Part shown: piece after piece, positions 53,827 to 63,343 of the stretch
Layout: the number at the start of each line of letters is the position of its first letter
How positions within the stretch are numbered: the first letter of the stretch is position 1
Source: Seonamhaeicola maritimus
GTDB lineage: Bacteria; Bacteroidota; Bacteroidia; Flavobacteriales; Flavobacteriaceae
Assembly (NCBI RefSeq): GCF_008056315.1
Contig: NZ_VRKQ01000010.1
Coordinates: 1-64,000 of the forward strand
Direction: 5' to 3'
DNA length: 64,000 nt
Made by a program: the position numbers and the translations under genes
Notes under the pieces: model-generated
What the model was told of the DNA's origin: nothing
The model's database searches: none
The model's input: the letters and a program-made list of their open reading frames with translations, nothing else

Positions 53827-55116
53827 TTAGTTTTCTTCTAAAAGCTTTAACTCTACTAAGTCAATTTTAGTATTTGATACCTCCTTAATAGTGAATTGGA
53901 AGTTATCAATTTTCACTATATCATCCTGATTAGGAATCTCTTCGGTATGATTAACAATCAACCCACCCAATGTTTCGTAGTTTTCATTTTCAGGAAGATT
54001 AATCTTATATGTTTCGTTAATAAAATCAACCTCCAACCTTGCCGAAAAACAATACGTTTCTTCATCTATTTTTTTTTCTATTAGGTCAACTACATCATGT
54101 TCATCTTCAATCTCACCAAACAACTCTTCTACAATATCTTCAACAGTCATAATTCCAGAAGTTCCACCATATTCATCTAAAACTACTGCCATACTTCTGT
54201 GCTTTTTGGTTAATACATTTAACACATCTTTAATGAGAACTGTTTCTGGAACAAACTCAACCGGGAGCATCATTGACTTAATATCTTTATGTTTTTTGAA
54301 AAGCTCAAAGGAATGTACATAACCCAATATATCATCAATGGTTTCTTTATAAACAAGAATTTTGGTTCTACCAGAATCTGTAAAAAGAGCATTTAATGTT
54401 TTAATAGATTCATCAATTTCAACTGCAATAATTTCTGTTCGTGGAATCATTACTTCACGCGCTTTTACTTCTGAAAATTCTAGAGCATTTTGAAATATCT
54501 GAATTTCAGAATCTACTTCGTCATGTTCTTCAACAGATTCCATTTGCTCACTAATGTAATTTCCAAGCTCTACTTTTGTAAATGCTAATTGGATTTGATC
54601 ACCGTCGGTTTTAAAAAAAGTTTTCAAAACCATATCTGAAATCCAAATAACAAAACCAGAAATTAAACTGAATAAAACGTAAAAAATATATGCAGGTAAA
54701 GCCAAAACCTTTATTAGCGCATTAGCATAAATCTGAAAAAATACTTTTGGTAAAAATTCTGCTGTAATTAAAATAATAAACGTAGAGATAACCGTTTGCG
54801 AAAGCAAACTAAGATCAGTGAGCAAATAGTTTATAAAGTCGTTCTCTCTTGGTAATATAGATTGAAACCAACTCACCAATAAATCGCCCATAAAAAACCC
54901 ATAAATAACCAATGCTATATTATTTCCAATAAGCATGGTGGTTATAAATTTTGAAGGTTTTGCAGTAAGTCTTCTTAATATTTTAGCTAGAATACCTTCC
55001 TGCTTTTTTTCTATCTCTATATGGATTTTATTTGAGGACACGTATGCTATCTCCATACCAGAAAAAAATGCGGAAAGCATTAAAGAAACAATAATAATTA
55101 CAACATAAAGTGTCAT
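53827..55116 (-). CDS. CNNM / CBS / CorC_HlyC family membrane protein
   Basis: This 429-residue protein has an N-terminal CNNM membrane domain (about 1-185, three to four helices), a tandem CBS pair (about 205-330; MIPRTEIIAVEID and YGGTSGIMTVEDIVEELFGEI) and a C-terminal CorC_HlyC domain. These families are linked to Mg2+ or Co2+ transport. GldE has the same architecture but is found beside gldD, which is not here, so I do not call it gldE. It directly follows the small membrane-protein gene. Confidence 0.9.
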   Translation of the reverse strand: MTLYVVIIIVSLMLSAFFSGMEIAYVSSNKIHIEIEKKQEGILAKILRRLTAKPSKFITTMLIGNNIALVIYGFFMGDLLVSWFQSILPRENDFINYLLTDLSLLSQTVISTFIILITAEFLPKVFFQIYANALIKVLALPAYIFYVLFSLISGFVIWISDMVLKTFFKTDGDQIQLAFTKVELGNYISEQMESVEEHDEVDSEIQIFQNALEFSEVKAREVMIPRTEIIAVEIDESIKTLNALFTDSGRTKILVYKETIDDILGYVHSFELFKKHKDIKSMMLPVEFVPETVLIKDVLNVLTKKHRSMAVVLDEYGGTSGIMTVEDIVEELFGEIEDEHDVVDLIEKKIDEETYCFSARLEVDFINETYKINLPENENYETLGGLIVNHTEEIPNQDDIVKIDNFQFTIKEVSNTKIDLVELKLLEEN

Positions 55117-55311
55117 TTAGTTTGAATTGTTCCTGTCCTGAAACTTTTTACTGAATTTTCTTCTGAAAAAAAACATGAAAACTGCTAATGCCCCTATACC
55201 AAATGATAGATACGCACCATTTGTTCCATCACCCAATTTAGAGATACCATCATATATAAATAGTACTGCAAATATTAAATATGCGTATTGAAAAAAACTT
55301 AAATATTTCAT
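55117..55311 (-). CDS. Small two-helix membrane protein
   Basis: This 64-residue protein has two hydrophobic segments (about 7-22 and 32-50) and a basic tail. The family is unknown but the gene is tightly packed: its stop is immediately next to the ATG of the CNNM gene, which implies translational coupling. It may be an accessory subunit, but this is inference. Confidence 0.72.
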   Translation of the reverse strand: MKYLSFFQYAYLIFAVLFIYDGISKLGDGTNGAYLSFGIGALAVFMFFFRRKFSKKFQDRNNSN

Positions 55312-55367
55312 TTTATTAATTTATGGTAAAGATAATTAAATTAGGAATGATAATTTTTTAAACCGCA

Positions 55368-55922
55368 CTATTCTTCTACGGTAAAAATACCCGTTACCTC
55401 AAGAACTTCGGCATTGGTGAAATTACGATTTGAATCAAAACCGTTACCATGAATAATATCTTGACCAGATTTAAATGTAACAGGAAGATTTGTGAATATC
55501 CACTCTTTTCTACGATCAAAATACAACTGGTCGGACGTTAAAACATTACCATCATGTGTTGTAACAACCACATTCCCTTGTAAATCTATAATGTTAGTTT
55601 TGCTATAAGAAATAGCATAATCTGCCACAACTGTGCTTTTTTTATTGTCTTCATTGTAAAAATAGAGTGTGATACCTTTTGTGAATTCATCATAAGGAAA
55701 ATCTCTATTAGAGAAATCAAGCCTTATAGGACTTAAAAGATTAATAGTAACTCTTCCAGAATCTGTATATTTTAAATTGAAATTTTCTGCTTCACCAATA
55801 GGCTCATTCTCAGAAACTCCAATTTTTTGCACTTCTTTATAATTATCATTGCATGAAAAAAACATAGTCACAGTAATTACTGTGACTATGTTTAATATAT
55901 AATATTTAATTATTTGTTTCAT
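55368..55922 (-). CDS. lptC: LPS export periplasmic protein LptC
   Basis: This 184-residue protein has a lipoprotein-type signal ending at C24 (TVTMFFSC), unlike the membrane-anchored enterobacterial LptC. The rest is a beta-jellyroll with NIIDLQGNVVVTTHDGNVLTSDQLYFDRRKEWIFT, typical of LptC/OstA-like domains. It carries LPS from LptBFG toward LptA. It lies 56 nt before the small membrane-protein gene. Confidence 0.87.
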   Translation of the reverse strand: MKQIIKYYILNIVTVITVTMFFSCNDNYKEVQKIGVSENEPIGEAENFNLKYTDSGRVTINLLSPIRLDFSNRDFPYDEFTKGITLYFYNEDNKKSTVVADYAISYSKTNIIDLQGNVVVTTHDGNVLTSDQLYFDRRKEWIFTNLPVTFKSGQDIIHGNGFDSNRNFTNAEVLEVTGIFTVEE

Positions 55923-55958
55923 TAAATGTTTTGAGTACTAACTCAAACTAATAAACAA

Positions 55959-57341
55959 TTAGTTTATTGCAGGTACTGTTACCTGCCCACCTATCCAGCA
56001 ACCAATTTTAATAACTTGACCTGAGTTACCAGCACTAAATATTTCTGCCTTTTGAGGAGCTTTCGCCTTATAATTAGCTACAGATTTAGCAGCATTCTTC
56101 TTTTGGGTTGGATCTACTCTTGCTGCCTTTTGAGCTTCTTGTGCTGCTAACCAATATACAGCCCTTTTATTAAATGTTGTATCTCCGCAATTATTTGCAC
56201 TTGATGCATACATAGTAGCTATTGATAAATGTGGACGGCCATTTGACGGGTTTAATTTTAAAGCATTTCTGAAGTAGGTTCTTGCCTGACCATATCTTCC
56301 TTTCTTTTTAAGAATTAAACCAATTCTGTTGGCCAATTTTGCTTTCTTAAAAGTATCATCTTCTAAATCAAAAGATTCCTTGAAGTAATTAATTGCTTCG
56401 TTCTCTTTATGGTTTTTAAATAAAACCGTTCCAACAAAGTATTTAGTATCTGCAGATGGTGCTGTTTCATCATAAGCTTTTACTAATTGCTCATATAAGG
56501 CTGTATCAGTACATTCTTTATAATACATTCTGCTTACCGCGCGTTTTAACCAAATAGCATTTGTTTTATTGGCATCAAAATCTTTAGAATACAAAGGCAC
56601 TAAGTTTTCACAGTTAGCTCTTGTTCCTAATTTTTCATCAACACCAGATGAAATTTGATCATATGCCTTTAAATAACTTTCATAAAACCTCTTATAACTA
56701 CCTTCTTTTTTAGTTAAAGCAGTTCCCGCATCCTCTTTGGCAACAAGCGTATTAAGTTTACTAGAATAGTTTTTAACCTCATCTTCAACTTTTTCAACAA
56801 TATCATCATATTTATTGAATAAATCTTTTGCAGGTTTTTTACCAGCATCATATAACTCTACCATAAGTGAGAAGTAGGTATACAAACTTTTTGGGTTTGT
56901 GAATGTTTTTTCATCAGCTTTATAAGCAGTATCAAAACAATCATATAACTCTTCAACCGTTTTGTTAAGTTCTTTTCTGTTATCGTACATTAATTGACAT
57001 ACAATTGCCCCGTACTTCCCTTTAGGTGTCTTACTTGCAAAATACTCACCTCTTTGCTCATAAAGTTTAATTAAATCATTAATAAAACCTAACTTTTCTG
57101 CACCTGTAGAGTTCTTAATTTTATGCCCCAAAATCTTTTCACCATCTACATAAATAGCGTTGTTAAATTTTGGACATTTGTTTCTTACAGCCATCCAAGG
57201 TTCAAAAGCCGCATCGTAATTCTTAGCTTTAACATATTCATGAAAAATAGAAAGTTTTGTCATACACTCTTCATCTTGTTGTGCAAAACCAAAACTTAAA
57301 CCTATTAATAATGTTAGTAAAAAAGTAATTCTCGTCTTCAT
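55959..57341 (-). CDS. Secreted TPR protein
   Basis: This 460-residue protein has a signal peptide (MKTRITFLLTLLIGLSFGFAQ), a helical body with several TPR-like units and a clear C-terminal pair (AKLANRIGLILKKKGRYGQARTYFRNALKLNPSNGRPHLSIATMY). It ends IGCWIGGQVTVPAIN. It has no lipobox. Its role is unknown. The conserved place between an outer-membrane protein gene and lptC suggests an envelope-assembly role. Confidence 0.8.
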   Translation of the reverse strand: MKTRITFLLTLLIGLSFGFAQQDEECMTKLSIFHEYVKAKNYDAAFEPWMAVRNKCPKFNNAIYVDGEKILGHKIKNSTGAEKLGFINDLIKLYEQRGEYFASKTPKGKYGAIVCQLMYDNRKELNKTVEELYDCFDTAYKADEKTFTNPKSLYTYFSLMVELYDAGKKPAKDLFNKYDDIVEKVEDEVKNYSSKLNTLVAKEDAGTALTKKEGSYKRFYESYLKAYDQISSGVDEKLGTRANCENLVPLYSKDFDANKTNAIWLKRAVSRMYYKECTDTALYEQLVKAYDETAPSADTKYFVGTVLFKNHKENEAINYFKESFDLEDDTFKKAKLANRIGLILKKKGRYGQARTYFRNALKLNPSNGRPHLSIATMYASSANNCGDTTFNKRAVYWLAAQEAQKAARVDPTQKKNAAKSVANYKAKAPQKAEIFSAGNSGQVIKIGCWIGGQVTVPAIN

Positions 57342-57362
57342 GATAATAATATTTCTCTTTTG

Positions 57363-58667
57363 TTAGTTGTACTTTCTTTTCTCAAACCATCTATCGCCCA
57401 AAGATAAACTTAATTGTAGATTTATAAAATTCTCTTGAATTAAATTACTACTTGTTGTTCCTCTTTTACCTATCTCTAAACCTAGGTTGGCACTAGATAT
57501 TCCTCCTCTTAGTGGTAAACCTACACCAAAAGATATGCCAAACTCTTTAATTGTTTCAGTATTTACATTAAGTCCTGTTTTCTCAAATCTAACACCTGTT
57601 CTGTAGACTACCCTTTTAAAGTAGTTATTCAAAGACCTATAATCTGGTATATAAAAACCTCCTAAGGAAATAGTTGATGCATCTTCATAAGTTGTTATCG
57701 AGCTGCTATAAAGATCATTTGTGAAATCACTTGTTTTCTGAACTGTGTATTCCCCACCTAAAAACCATTTTCTTGGACTACCAATTCCTAATCCAAAAGA
57801 CATTTTAGAAGGTAACACCAAATCCGTTTTTAATAAACCTAAAGACTCTAAATCCACATCAATTGAATTACCAACAAACTCTTGCCCTGTATTAGAATTA
57901 ACGGTAATAGTGGCAATTGATCTTTCGTTTTTAGAAACTAAATCACTTTCTGGTGTAAAAGTAAATGTTGTTGCTAGTTCTAATTTTTTCGTCAACAAGG
58001 TTGTATAAGACAATCCAAAATTAAAATTCAAACCACTTAAATCTGATCTATTACTTTCCCTTGATTGGTTTTGAATAGGAACACCATTATCATAAATATA
58101 CTCTATAGTACTATTCTGAATATTTCCAAAATTATATTGAGCGTCTATCCCAATACTCAACCCTTTTACTACATGATATCCTAATCCTAAAAAGACCTTA
58201 TTAAGCCCGCCTTCTCCTTTAAACCTATTTTCAATATCATCATCATCATTTAATGATTCTAATTTATAACCAACTGAAGTATATGGCATTAATCCAAAAC
58301 CAAAACCAAACTTTCCCATTGGCATTGATAAGGCAATATAATCAAAGCTAGTTGAACTAGCTTTATCTGAACCTGAATCAGCCTTTAAATCAACACTAGA
58401 ATAGGTGCCACCTATAGCAAACTTCACAGGTCTACTTTCATTATTATAATAATTAAGATTGCTCGTTGCATAAGATGCTGGGTTACGTAAATTCACATGA
58501 ATACTATCAATATAAACACCTATACCACCCATACTTCTATTCTCTACGGTTCCCTTAAACTTAAGACTTCCAATACCGTAAAAAGAATAAGGTGATGAAG
58601 TCCCTTCTTGCCCATAACTTTGGAAAGCAATTAAAGCAATAAAAACTATTACAAGTTTTTTAATCAT
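57363..58667 (-). CDS. Outer-membrane beta-barrel protein (FadL-like)
   Basis: This 434-residue protein has a signal peptide (MIKKLVIVFIALIAFQSYGQ). It has alternating beta-strands, N-terminal motif SPYSFYGIGSLKFKGTVENRSMGGIGV, and NPASYA, which resemble FadL/OmpP1-like transporters, and ends in LSLSLGDRWFEKRKYN. Hydrophobic-substrate transport is possible. It overlaps the end of coaX by 4 nt and precedes the TPR gene by 21 nt. Confidence 0.8.
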   Translation of the reverse strand: MIKKLVIVFIALIAFQSYGQEGTSSPYSFYGIGSLKFKGTVENRSMGGIGVYIDSIHVNLRNPASYATSNLNYYNNESRPVKFAIGGTYSSVDLKADSGSDKASSTSFDYIALSMPMGKFGFGFGLMPYTSVGYKLESLNDDDDIENRFKGEGGLNKVFLGLGYHVVKGLSIGIDAQYNFGNIQNSTIEYIYDNGVPIQNQSRESNRSDLSGLNFNFGLSYTTLLTKKLELATTFTFTPESDLVSKNERSIATITVNSNTGQEFVGNSIDVDLESLGLLKTDLVLPSKMSFGLGIGSPRKWFLGGEYTVQKTSDFTNDLYSSSITTYEDASTISLGGFYIPDYRSLNNYFKRVVYRTGVRFEKTGLNVNTETIKEFGISFGVGLPLRGGISSANLGLEIGKRGTTSSNLIQENFINLQLSLSLGDRWFEKRKYN

Positions 58668-59395
58668 TCGTTCGAATTAAATTGTAAAATAAAGTTCAAG
58701 CCTTCTAAAAGAAAATTTGAATTGGCAAATATGCTACTTTTTAATTGTTTAGACAAGAAATTAGCATCGCCACCTGTTAAAATAACTGTTAAATCTAAGT
58801 ATTTGAGTTTGTACTCTTCAATAACTCCATCAATTTCTTTTAAAATACCATTAACCACTCCAGAATGTATAGACTCTTTAGTAGAGTTTCCTATAATATC
58901 TTTAGGTTTTTCCGTATCTAATAACGGTAAATTAGCCGTTAAATTATTCAAAGATTTATAACGGGTACGAAGCCCAGGTGAAATGGCTCCACCTAAATAC
59001 TCATTTTCACTATTTATAAAATCATATGTAATACAGGTACCTGCATCAATAATTAAAACATGTTCATTAGAAAACCTTCTAAGTGATGCACAAACTAATG
59101 CAATTCTATCAGCGCCAAGCGTCTTTGACGTTTTATATTTATTGGTAAAAGGGAGCTTGGTATTAGAATCCAAAACAAAAACGTCTAAAATATCATTAAC
59201 CCCATAAACATCTTTATTACTCAAACTACCAACTGATGAAATGACAGCTCTTTTTATTGACGGATATTGTCTTTTCAACTTCTCAACTGATTCAATTAAA
59301 TGCTTATGATCAACTACCTCTTTGCGTTTAATAGTATTTCTACTGAAAACGGCCAGCTTTACAAAAGAATTTCCAACATCAATAATTAAATTCAT
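58664..59395 (-). CDS. coaX: Type III pantothenate kinase
   Basis: This 243-residue ASKHA-fold enzyme phosphorylates pantothenate in coenzyme A synthesis. It has the N-terminal DVGNSFVKLAVF, TLGADRIALVCA, IDAGTCITYDF, GGAISPGLRTRYKSL and C-terminal LTGGDANFL. It heads the coaX-OMP-TPR-lptC-ppiD run and overlaps the next gene by 4 nt. Confidence 0.96.
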   Translation of the reverse strand: MNLIIDVGNSFVKLAVFSRNTIKRKEVVDHKHLIESVEKLKRQYPSIKRAVISSVGSLSNKDVYGVNDILDVFVLDSNTKLPFTNKYKTSKTLGADRIALVCASLRRFSNEHVLIIDAGTCITYDFINSENEYLGGAISPGLRTRYKSLNNLTANLPLLDTEKPKDIIGNSTKESIHSGVVNGILKEIDGVIEEYKLKYLDLTVILTGGDANFLSKQLKSSIFANSNFLLEGLNFILQFNSNE

Positions 59396-59522
59396 ATTCC
59401 TTTAGAAAGGCCTAAAATTACAAAACACTGATAACTATACTCTTAATTATATTATAATATTATAGCAGATATAGCTTAATAGGCCTAAAATTTGTTAATG
59501 CAATATTTTTTGTGTTTTTATT

Positions 59523-59553
59523 TTGGCGAATAACAAAATTGAATTTATATTTG
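59523..59553 (+). promoter_or_regulatory. Promoter of tRNA-Phe
   Basis: TTG (59523-59525) is followed after exactly 20 nt by TATATTTG (59546-59553). The predicted start is near 59560, about 10 nt before the tRNA. This arrangement is identical to the tRNA-Met promoter at 146-176. Confidence 0.7.
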
Positions 59554-59569
59554 CATCCGCATTTAGCGA

Positions 59570-59642
59570 GGTACCTTAGCTCAGTTGGTAGAGCAAAGGA
59601 CTGAAAATCCTTGTGTCCCTGGTTCGATTCCTGGAGGTACCA
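59570..59642 (+). tRNA. tRNA-Phe (GAA)
   Basis: A complete 73-nt cloverleaf: acceptor GGTACCT/AGGTACC with discriminator A, D arm GCTC/GAGC, anticodon stem AAGGA/TCCTT with loop CTGAAAA (anticodon GAA), and T arm CCTGG/CCTGG-type with TTCGATT. CCA is not encoded. Confidence 0.98.
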
Positions 59643-59645
59643 CAA

Positions 59646-59680
59646 AAAAATCCCGAAACTTAAATGTTTACGGGATTTTT
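59646..59680 (+). terminator. Terminator of the tRNA-Phe gene
   Basis: AAAAATCCCG (59646-59655) pairs with CGGGATTTTT (59671-59680), with extra AAAC/GTTT pairs, followed by T-rich sequence. Confidence 0.85.
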
Positions 59681-59715
59681 TGTTTATAACATTATATCTT
59701 CATCGTAAGGCTATT

Positions 59716-59916
59716 TTATTCTAAATTTTTATATATAACTTCTACATTATTCATTAGTTTAAATGCTACATTTAAAACCTTTGATTCTATATGAATATTT
59801 GCGCATATATTCTTGCCGTCAAAATTTATTCTTGAAATTGACAATCTTTTATGCGAAAAGAACACCTTAAGATTGTCAAATTCCTCTTGTAGGTTTAAAT
59901 CAAATTCTCCACTCAC
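59716..59916 (-). CDS. Doubtful short ORF, possible gene remnant
   Basis: This 66-codon frame has only a GTG start (59916) and stops near the tRNA terminator. The amino-acid sequence is plausible (Asn, Lys, Ile rich) but has no motif, signal peptide or family I recognise. An in-frame stop lies six codons upstream of the GTG, so it may be the tail of a decayed gene. It has no operon partner. Confidence 0.35.
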   Translation of the reverse strand: MSGEFDLNLQEEFDNLKVFFSHKRLSISRINFDGKNICANIHIESKVLNVAFKLMNNVEVIYKNLE

Positions 59917-60031
59917 CCAATTTAAGAATTTTCAATAATTGTCAATACTTGAAAAAGTCTTACGTCTAGTGAATTGATGATATAGTTTATGAAAAGAAAT
60001 TTTTAAGTTCTCGCCTTTTGCTAAGTGATGA

Positions 60032-63000
60032 TTAGTGCTTACCATGGTTCTTCAATTTTAAAATTTTTAAACTGTTGTTCTTGTTTAGTATTATTAAATG
60101 TGACTCTCCTTTAATGATTATTTTATCAATTGCCTTAGCTTCTTTTTCATTAAAATAACTGACGTCATTTAAATAAGAATAGGATTCATTTTTGTCTCCT
60201 AATAGAATGTACCCCAATGAAGCATCATAGCGAACCGTTTCAACTTCGGCTTGGTAAATATTTCCAATACCAAAAACGTCTAAATAGCCATCGTTATTAA
60301 CATCTAAAACCTGGGTTGCAAGTGTGGGTGAAAACTGAGCTTGGTTTGGTAATTCATGAAGAGAAAAACCATTATTACCACTATTTTTTAATAGTATAGA
60401 GCTAAAATTGGCAGCTTTAAAATGTATAGCCTCATTCAATTTACTTTCACCATAAATTTCTGGTAATGTGGCATTAGCGAAAGCATTATAAGTTTTAAGC
60501 TTATTATTTATAAATGGGGTTTGTTGCGACGAACATTCTTTACCTCTTACTGGTAGTAAATCACCTGTTTTAGAAACCTTACTAAGTACAATATCAAATG
60601 AAGTATTATCATCTAAATAGTCTGCATAAATATGCAGTGGTTTGTTTTTACTTGGATGAAATTTGTTGTTATTTCCCCAATTTCCAATGATGTAGTCTTC
60701 ATTCCCATCGTTATTAAAATCTAAAGGAGTGATGCTTTGATACCAACCATTAGTGTTTTTTAAGGTGTCAATTTCCTTTTTGAGGAATTTGCCATCAGAG
60801 TTTTCAAAAATAGTAATTGGCATCCATTCGCCAACAACAATTAAATCATCGTCTCCGTCCTTATCATAATCAGAAAAAATAGCATCATTTACCATTGTTA
60901 AATCAGAGATATCATCAATTGTTTGAGATGTTACATCAAGCAATTTTCCATTATGATTTTTCAATAAATGAGACGGATACGCCACCGGATATTTACCGTG
61001 AATTACACTACTTCCTAAAAAAACATCTTTGTCACCATCATTGTCGTAATCTGACATGGCAATGCATTGTGTATTACTTAAATTTTCAGGTAATTCATTC
61101 GACTTTTGGAATTTGCCTTTCCCATTGTTTATATATAATCTGTCTTGTAGGAATGGACTGTTTTCTTCAAATTCATAACCACCTGAAGCTACGTAAAGAT
61201 CTAAATCATTGTCATTGTCAATATCAAAAAAGAGGGCGTCGGTATCCTCAAATGCTTTTTCAGAATGAAATAAACTTTTGTTAGTTTCTATAAAGGTTCC
61301 ATCACTTTTTTGAATATATAAAGAGGCTTTGGCATCTTTAGCATTTCCGACAAAGAAATCTTCTAAACCATCATTGTTTACATCACCCACGGTAAGAGGC
61401 TCGCTGTTTTCAGATTGTTTTTGTGGTAATAAGAGTTGAAGGTTATAGTCGTTAAATTGATTTTCTTTTTGAATAAAATCTACACCTATGTCATTTGGGT
61501 CTATATCTACAAATAAAGCCTCAGGAATTGAGGAGTGACGTTTGCTATTTTCTGATTCTTTAAAATCAACCAATATTGTTTTATTGATTTTTGGTTCAGA
61601 TAATACCTGAGTACTCCCATTAGGCCAACTGATGACAATACTATCAATCTTTGATTTATTTCCTAAACCAAAATGAAGTTTGTAGGTAACTGAAGATTGA
61701 TAACCTCTAGAAACAAATTGCTTTTTAATTTGTTGGTTATTATCAGTATAAATAATGACTTGGCTACCAATGCCTTTTTTGTTTTTTTGTGGACCTTTTA
61801 GGGAGACTGTAATGTAATTATTGACAGAGTTGTTTTTGTAAACACTTGCTTTATCCGACTGATTATTTAATACAATATCTAAATCACCATCATTGTCTAA
61901 ATCTGCGTAAACGGCCCCTGTAGAGTTTAGTTTTTGGTTTAACCCCCAATCACTAGTAAGGTTTCTAAATGTTAGATTTGAATTATTTCTGAAAATATAA
62001 TTACTAAGCTTATGTGAAGGCATCATATTAATAGCTTCATCTAAAGAAACCTTTTTACGGTTTCGAATATTAGTCCTCATCTGATTTCTAAAATCCTGAT
62101 TAGATAAGTCATGTTCTATACCATTAGTTACAAACAAATCATTAAATCCGTCGTTATCAAAGTCCGCAATTAAAGGAGCCCAACTCCAATCGGTTTTTGC
62201 AATACCGCTTAGTTGTCCTATTTCACTAAAAACCCCATTGCCATTGTTCAGCTGAAGTACGTTAGACATATATTGATAATGATAGCCTGCATTTACTATG
62301 GCATTAAAATTCTCTGTGCTCATAGTAGCCATATTTTCTTTACTTCTTATATGATCCTCTGCCATCATGTCAAGGGCAATTAAATCAGGATGTAAATCAT
62401 TGTTAATGTCAGCATAATCAGACCCCATGCTATTAGCAGATATATGTTTGAATCTGTCTAGTATTTCATCTTTAAAAGTTCCGTTTCCTTGGTTGATGTA
62501 AAGAAAATCTGGTTCTAAAAAATCGTTTGCTACATAAATATCTGGTAGGTTGTCATTATTAAAATCTCCTATTGAAGCACTTAAGCCCCAAGCTTTATTT
62601 TCTACACCTGCTTCGTGGGTAACGTTTGTGAATTTACCTATATCATTTCTAAATAATTGATCAGAATTATAAGGTTCTTTAGTGGTTTGAAGTTTAGCAT
62701 CAATGTTTGTGTTATTTCTGAAATCTGCACGATGATTGACCAAATACATATCTAAATCGCCATCTGCATCATAATCAAAAAAATACGCTTGAATAGAAAA
62801 CCCAAAATGGTTTAAGCCATAAACTTCTGCAGATTCTTTAAACGTATTATTTTGTTGATTAATGAATAATTTATTCTCTCTTGGCTTATGACTTTTTAAT
62901 GAACCTGATTTGCAAACATAAATATCCAACCAACCATCGTTATTTATGTCTATCATAGTTGTACCTGTAGTCCATCCTCCATTATCTGAAACATTGGCAC

Positions 63001-63343
63001 TTTCAGTAATATCTTCAAACTTAAAATCACCTTTGTTTAAATAAAGCTTATTTGAGTTTTGGTTTGATGTGAAATACAAATCTTCTAAACCGTCGTTGTT
63101 AATATCTCCTACTGCTACCCCGCCGCCATTATATATATAAGAATAATTTATGAAATTAAAATAGAGATCTTCTTTTACAGTATTTGTGAAATGAATGTTA
63201 CTATGAGTATTTTCAACCAAAGTAAATTGGGTAGATTCTCGGTGGGGTACTTCTTTTTTATTATTTGAACAAGCAGAAAGGAGTACTAATTGAAGTATTT
63301 GTACTAAGAACAATGTCTTATATGTTCTCTTAAGCAGGTTCAT
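60032..63343 (-). CDS. Large FG-GAP/VCBS lipoprotein with ASPIC/UnbV domain (CRTAC1-like)
   Basis: This 1103-residue protein starts at ATG 63343. The signal peptide ends LLSAC25 (lipobox L-S-A-C). It has many FG-GAP/VCBS calcium-binding loops of the type D-x-[DN]-x-D-G (DINNDGLEDL, DYDADGDLDM, DLDNDGDLDI), building two beta-propellers. In between lies an ASPIC/UnbV domain (GIGSQVIIYTDNNQ ... YKLHFGLGNKSKIDSIVISWPNGS). These proteins bind ligands or carbohydrate at the cell surface. The start overlaps the end of the upstream kinase gene by 14 nt. Confidence 0.9.
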   Translation of the reverse strand: MNLLKRTYKTLFLVQILQLVLLSACSNNKKEVPHRESTQFTLVENTHSNIHFTNTVKEDLYFNFINYSYIYNGGGVAVGDINNDGLEDLYFTSNQNSNKLYLNKGDFKFEDITESANVSDNGGWTTGTTMIDINNDGWLDIYVCKSGSLKSHKPRENKLFINQQNNTFKESAEVYGLNHFGFSIQAYFFDYDADGDLDMYLVNHRADFRNNTNIDAKLQTTKEPYNSDQLFRNDIGKFTNVTHEAGVENKAWGLSASIGDFNNDNLPDIYVANDFLEPDFLYINQGNGTFKDEILDRFKHISANSMGSDYADINNDLHPDLIALDMMAEDHIRSKENMATMSTENFNAIVNAGYHYQYMSNVLQLNNGNGVFSEIGQLSGIAKTDWSWAPLIADFDNDGFNDLFVTNGIEHDLSNQDFRNQMRTNIRNRKKVSLDEAINMMPSHKLSNYIFRNNSNLTFRNLTSDWGLNQKLNSTGAVYADLDNDGDLDIVLNNQSDKASVYKNNSVNNYITVSLKGPQKNKKGIGSQVIIYTDNNQQIKKQFVSRGYQSSVTYKLHFGLGNKSKIDSIVISWPNGSTQVLSEPKINKTILVDFKESENSKRHSSIPEALFVDIDPNDIGVDFIQKENQFNDYNLQLLLPQKQSENSEPLTVGDVNNDGLEDFFVGNAKDAKASLYIQKSDGTFIETNKSLFHSEKAFEDTDALFFDIDNDNDLDLYVASGGYEFEENSPFLQDRLYINNGKGKFQKSNELPENLSNTQCIAMSDYDNDGDKDVFLGSSVIHGKYPVAYPSHLLKNHNGKLLDVTSQTIDDISDLTMVNDAIFSDYDKDGDDDLIVVGEWMPITIFENSDGKFLKKEIDTLKNTNGWYQSITPLDFNNDGNEDYIIGNWGNNNKFHPSKNKPLHIYADYLDDNTSFDIVLSKVSKTGDLLPVRGKECSSQQTPFINNKLKTYNAFANATLPEIYGESKLNEAIHFKAANFSSILLKNSGNNGFSLHELPNQAQFSPTLATQVLDVNNDGYLDVFGIGNIYQAEVETVRYDASLGYILLGDKNESYSYLNDVSYFNEKEAKAIDKIIIKGESHLIILNKNNSLKILKLKNHGKH

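Noticed and set aside
53827-55116. Calling the CNNM/CBS protein GldE
   Set aside because: The architecture is shared, but gldD, the usual neighbour of gldE, is not here, and the context is lptC/ppiD. Evidence is not enough for the name.
59460-59645. Short frame across the tRNA-Phe gene on the minus strand
   Set aside because: It overlaps the tRNA on the opposite strand and encodes only the reverse of the tRNA. It is not a gene.
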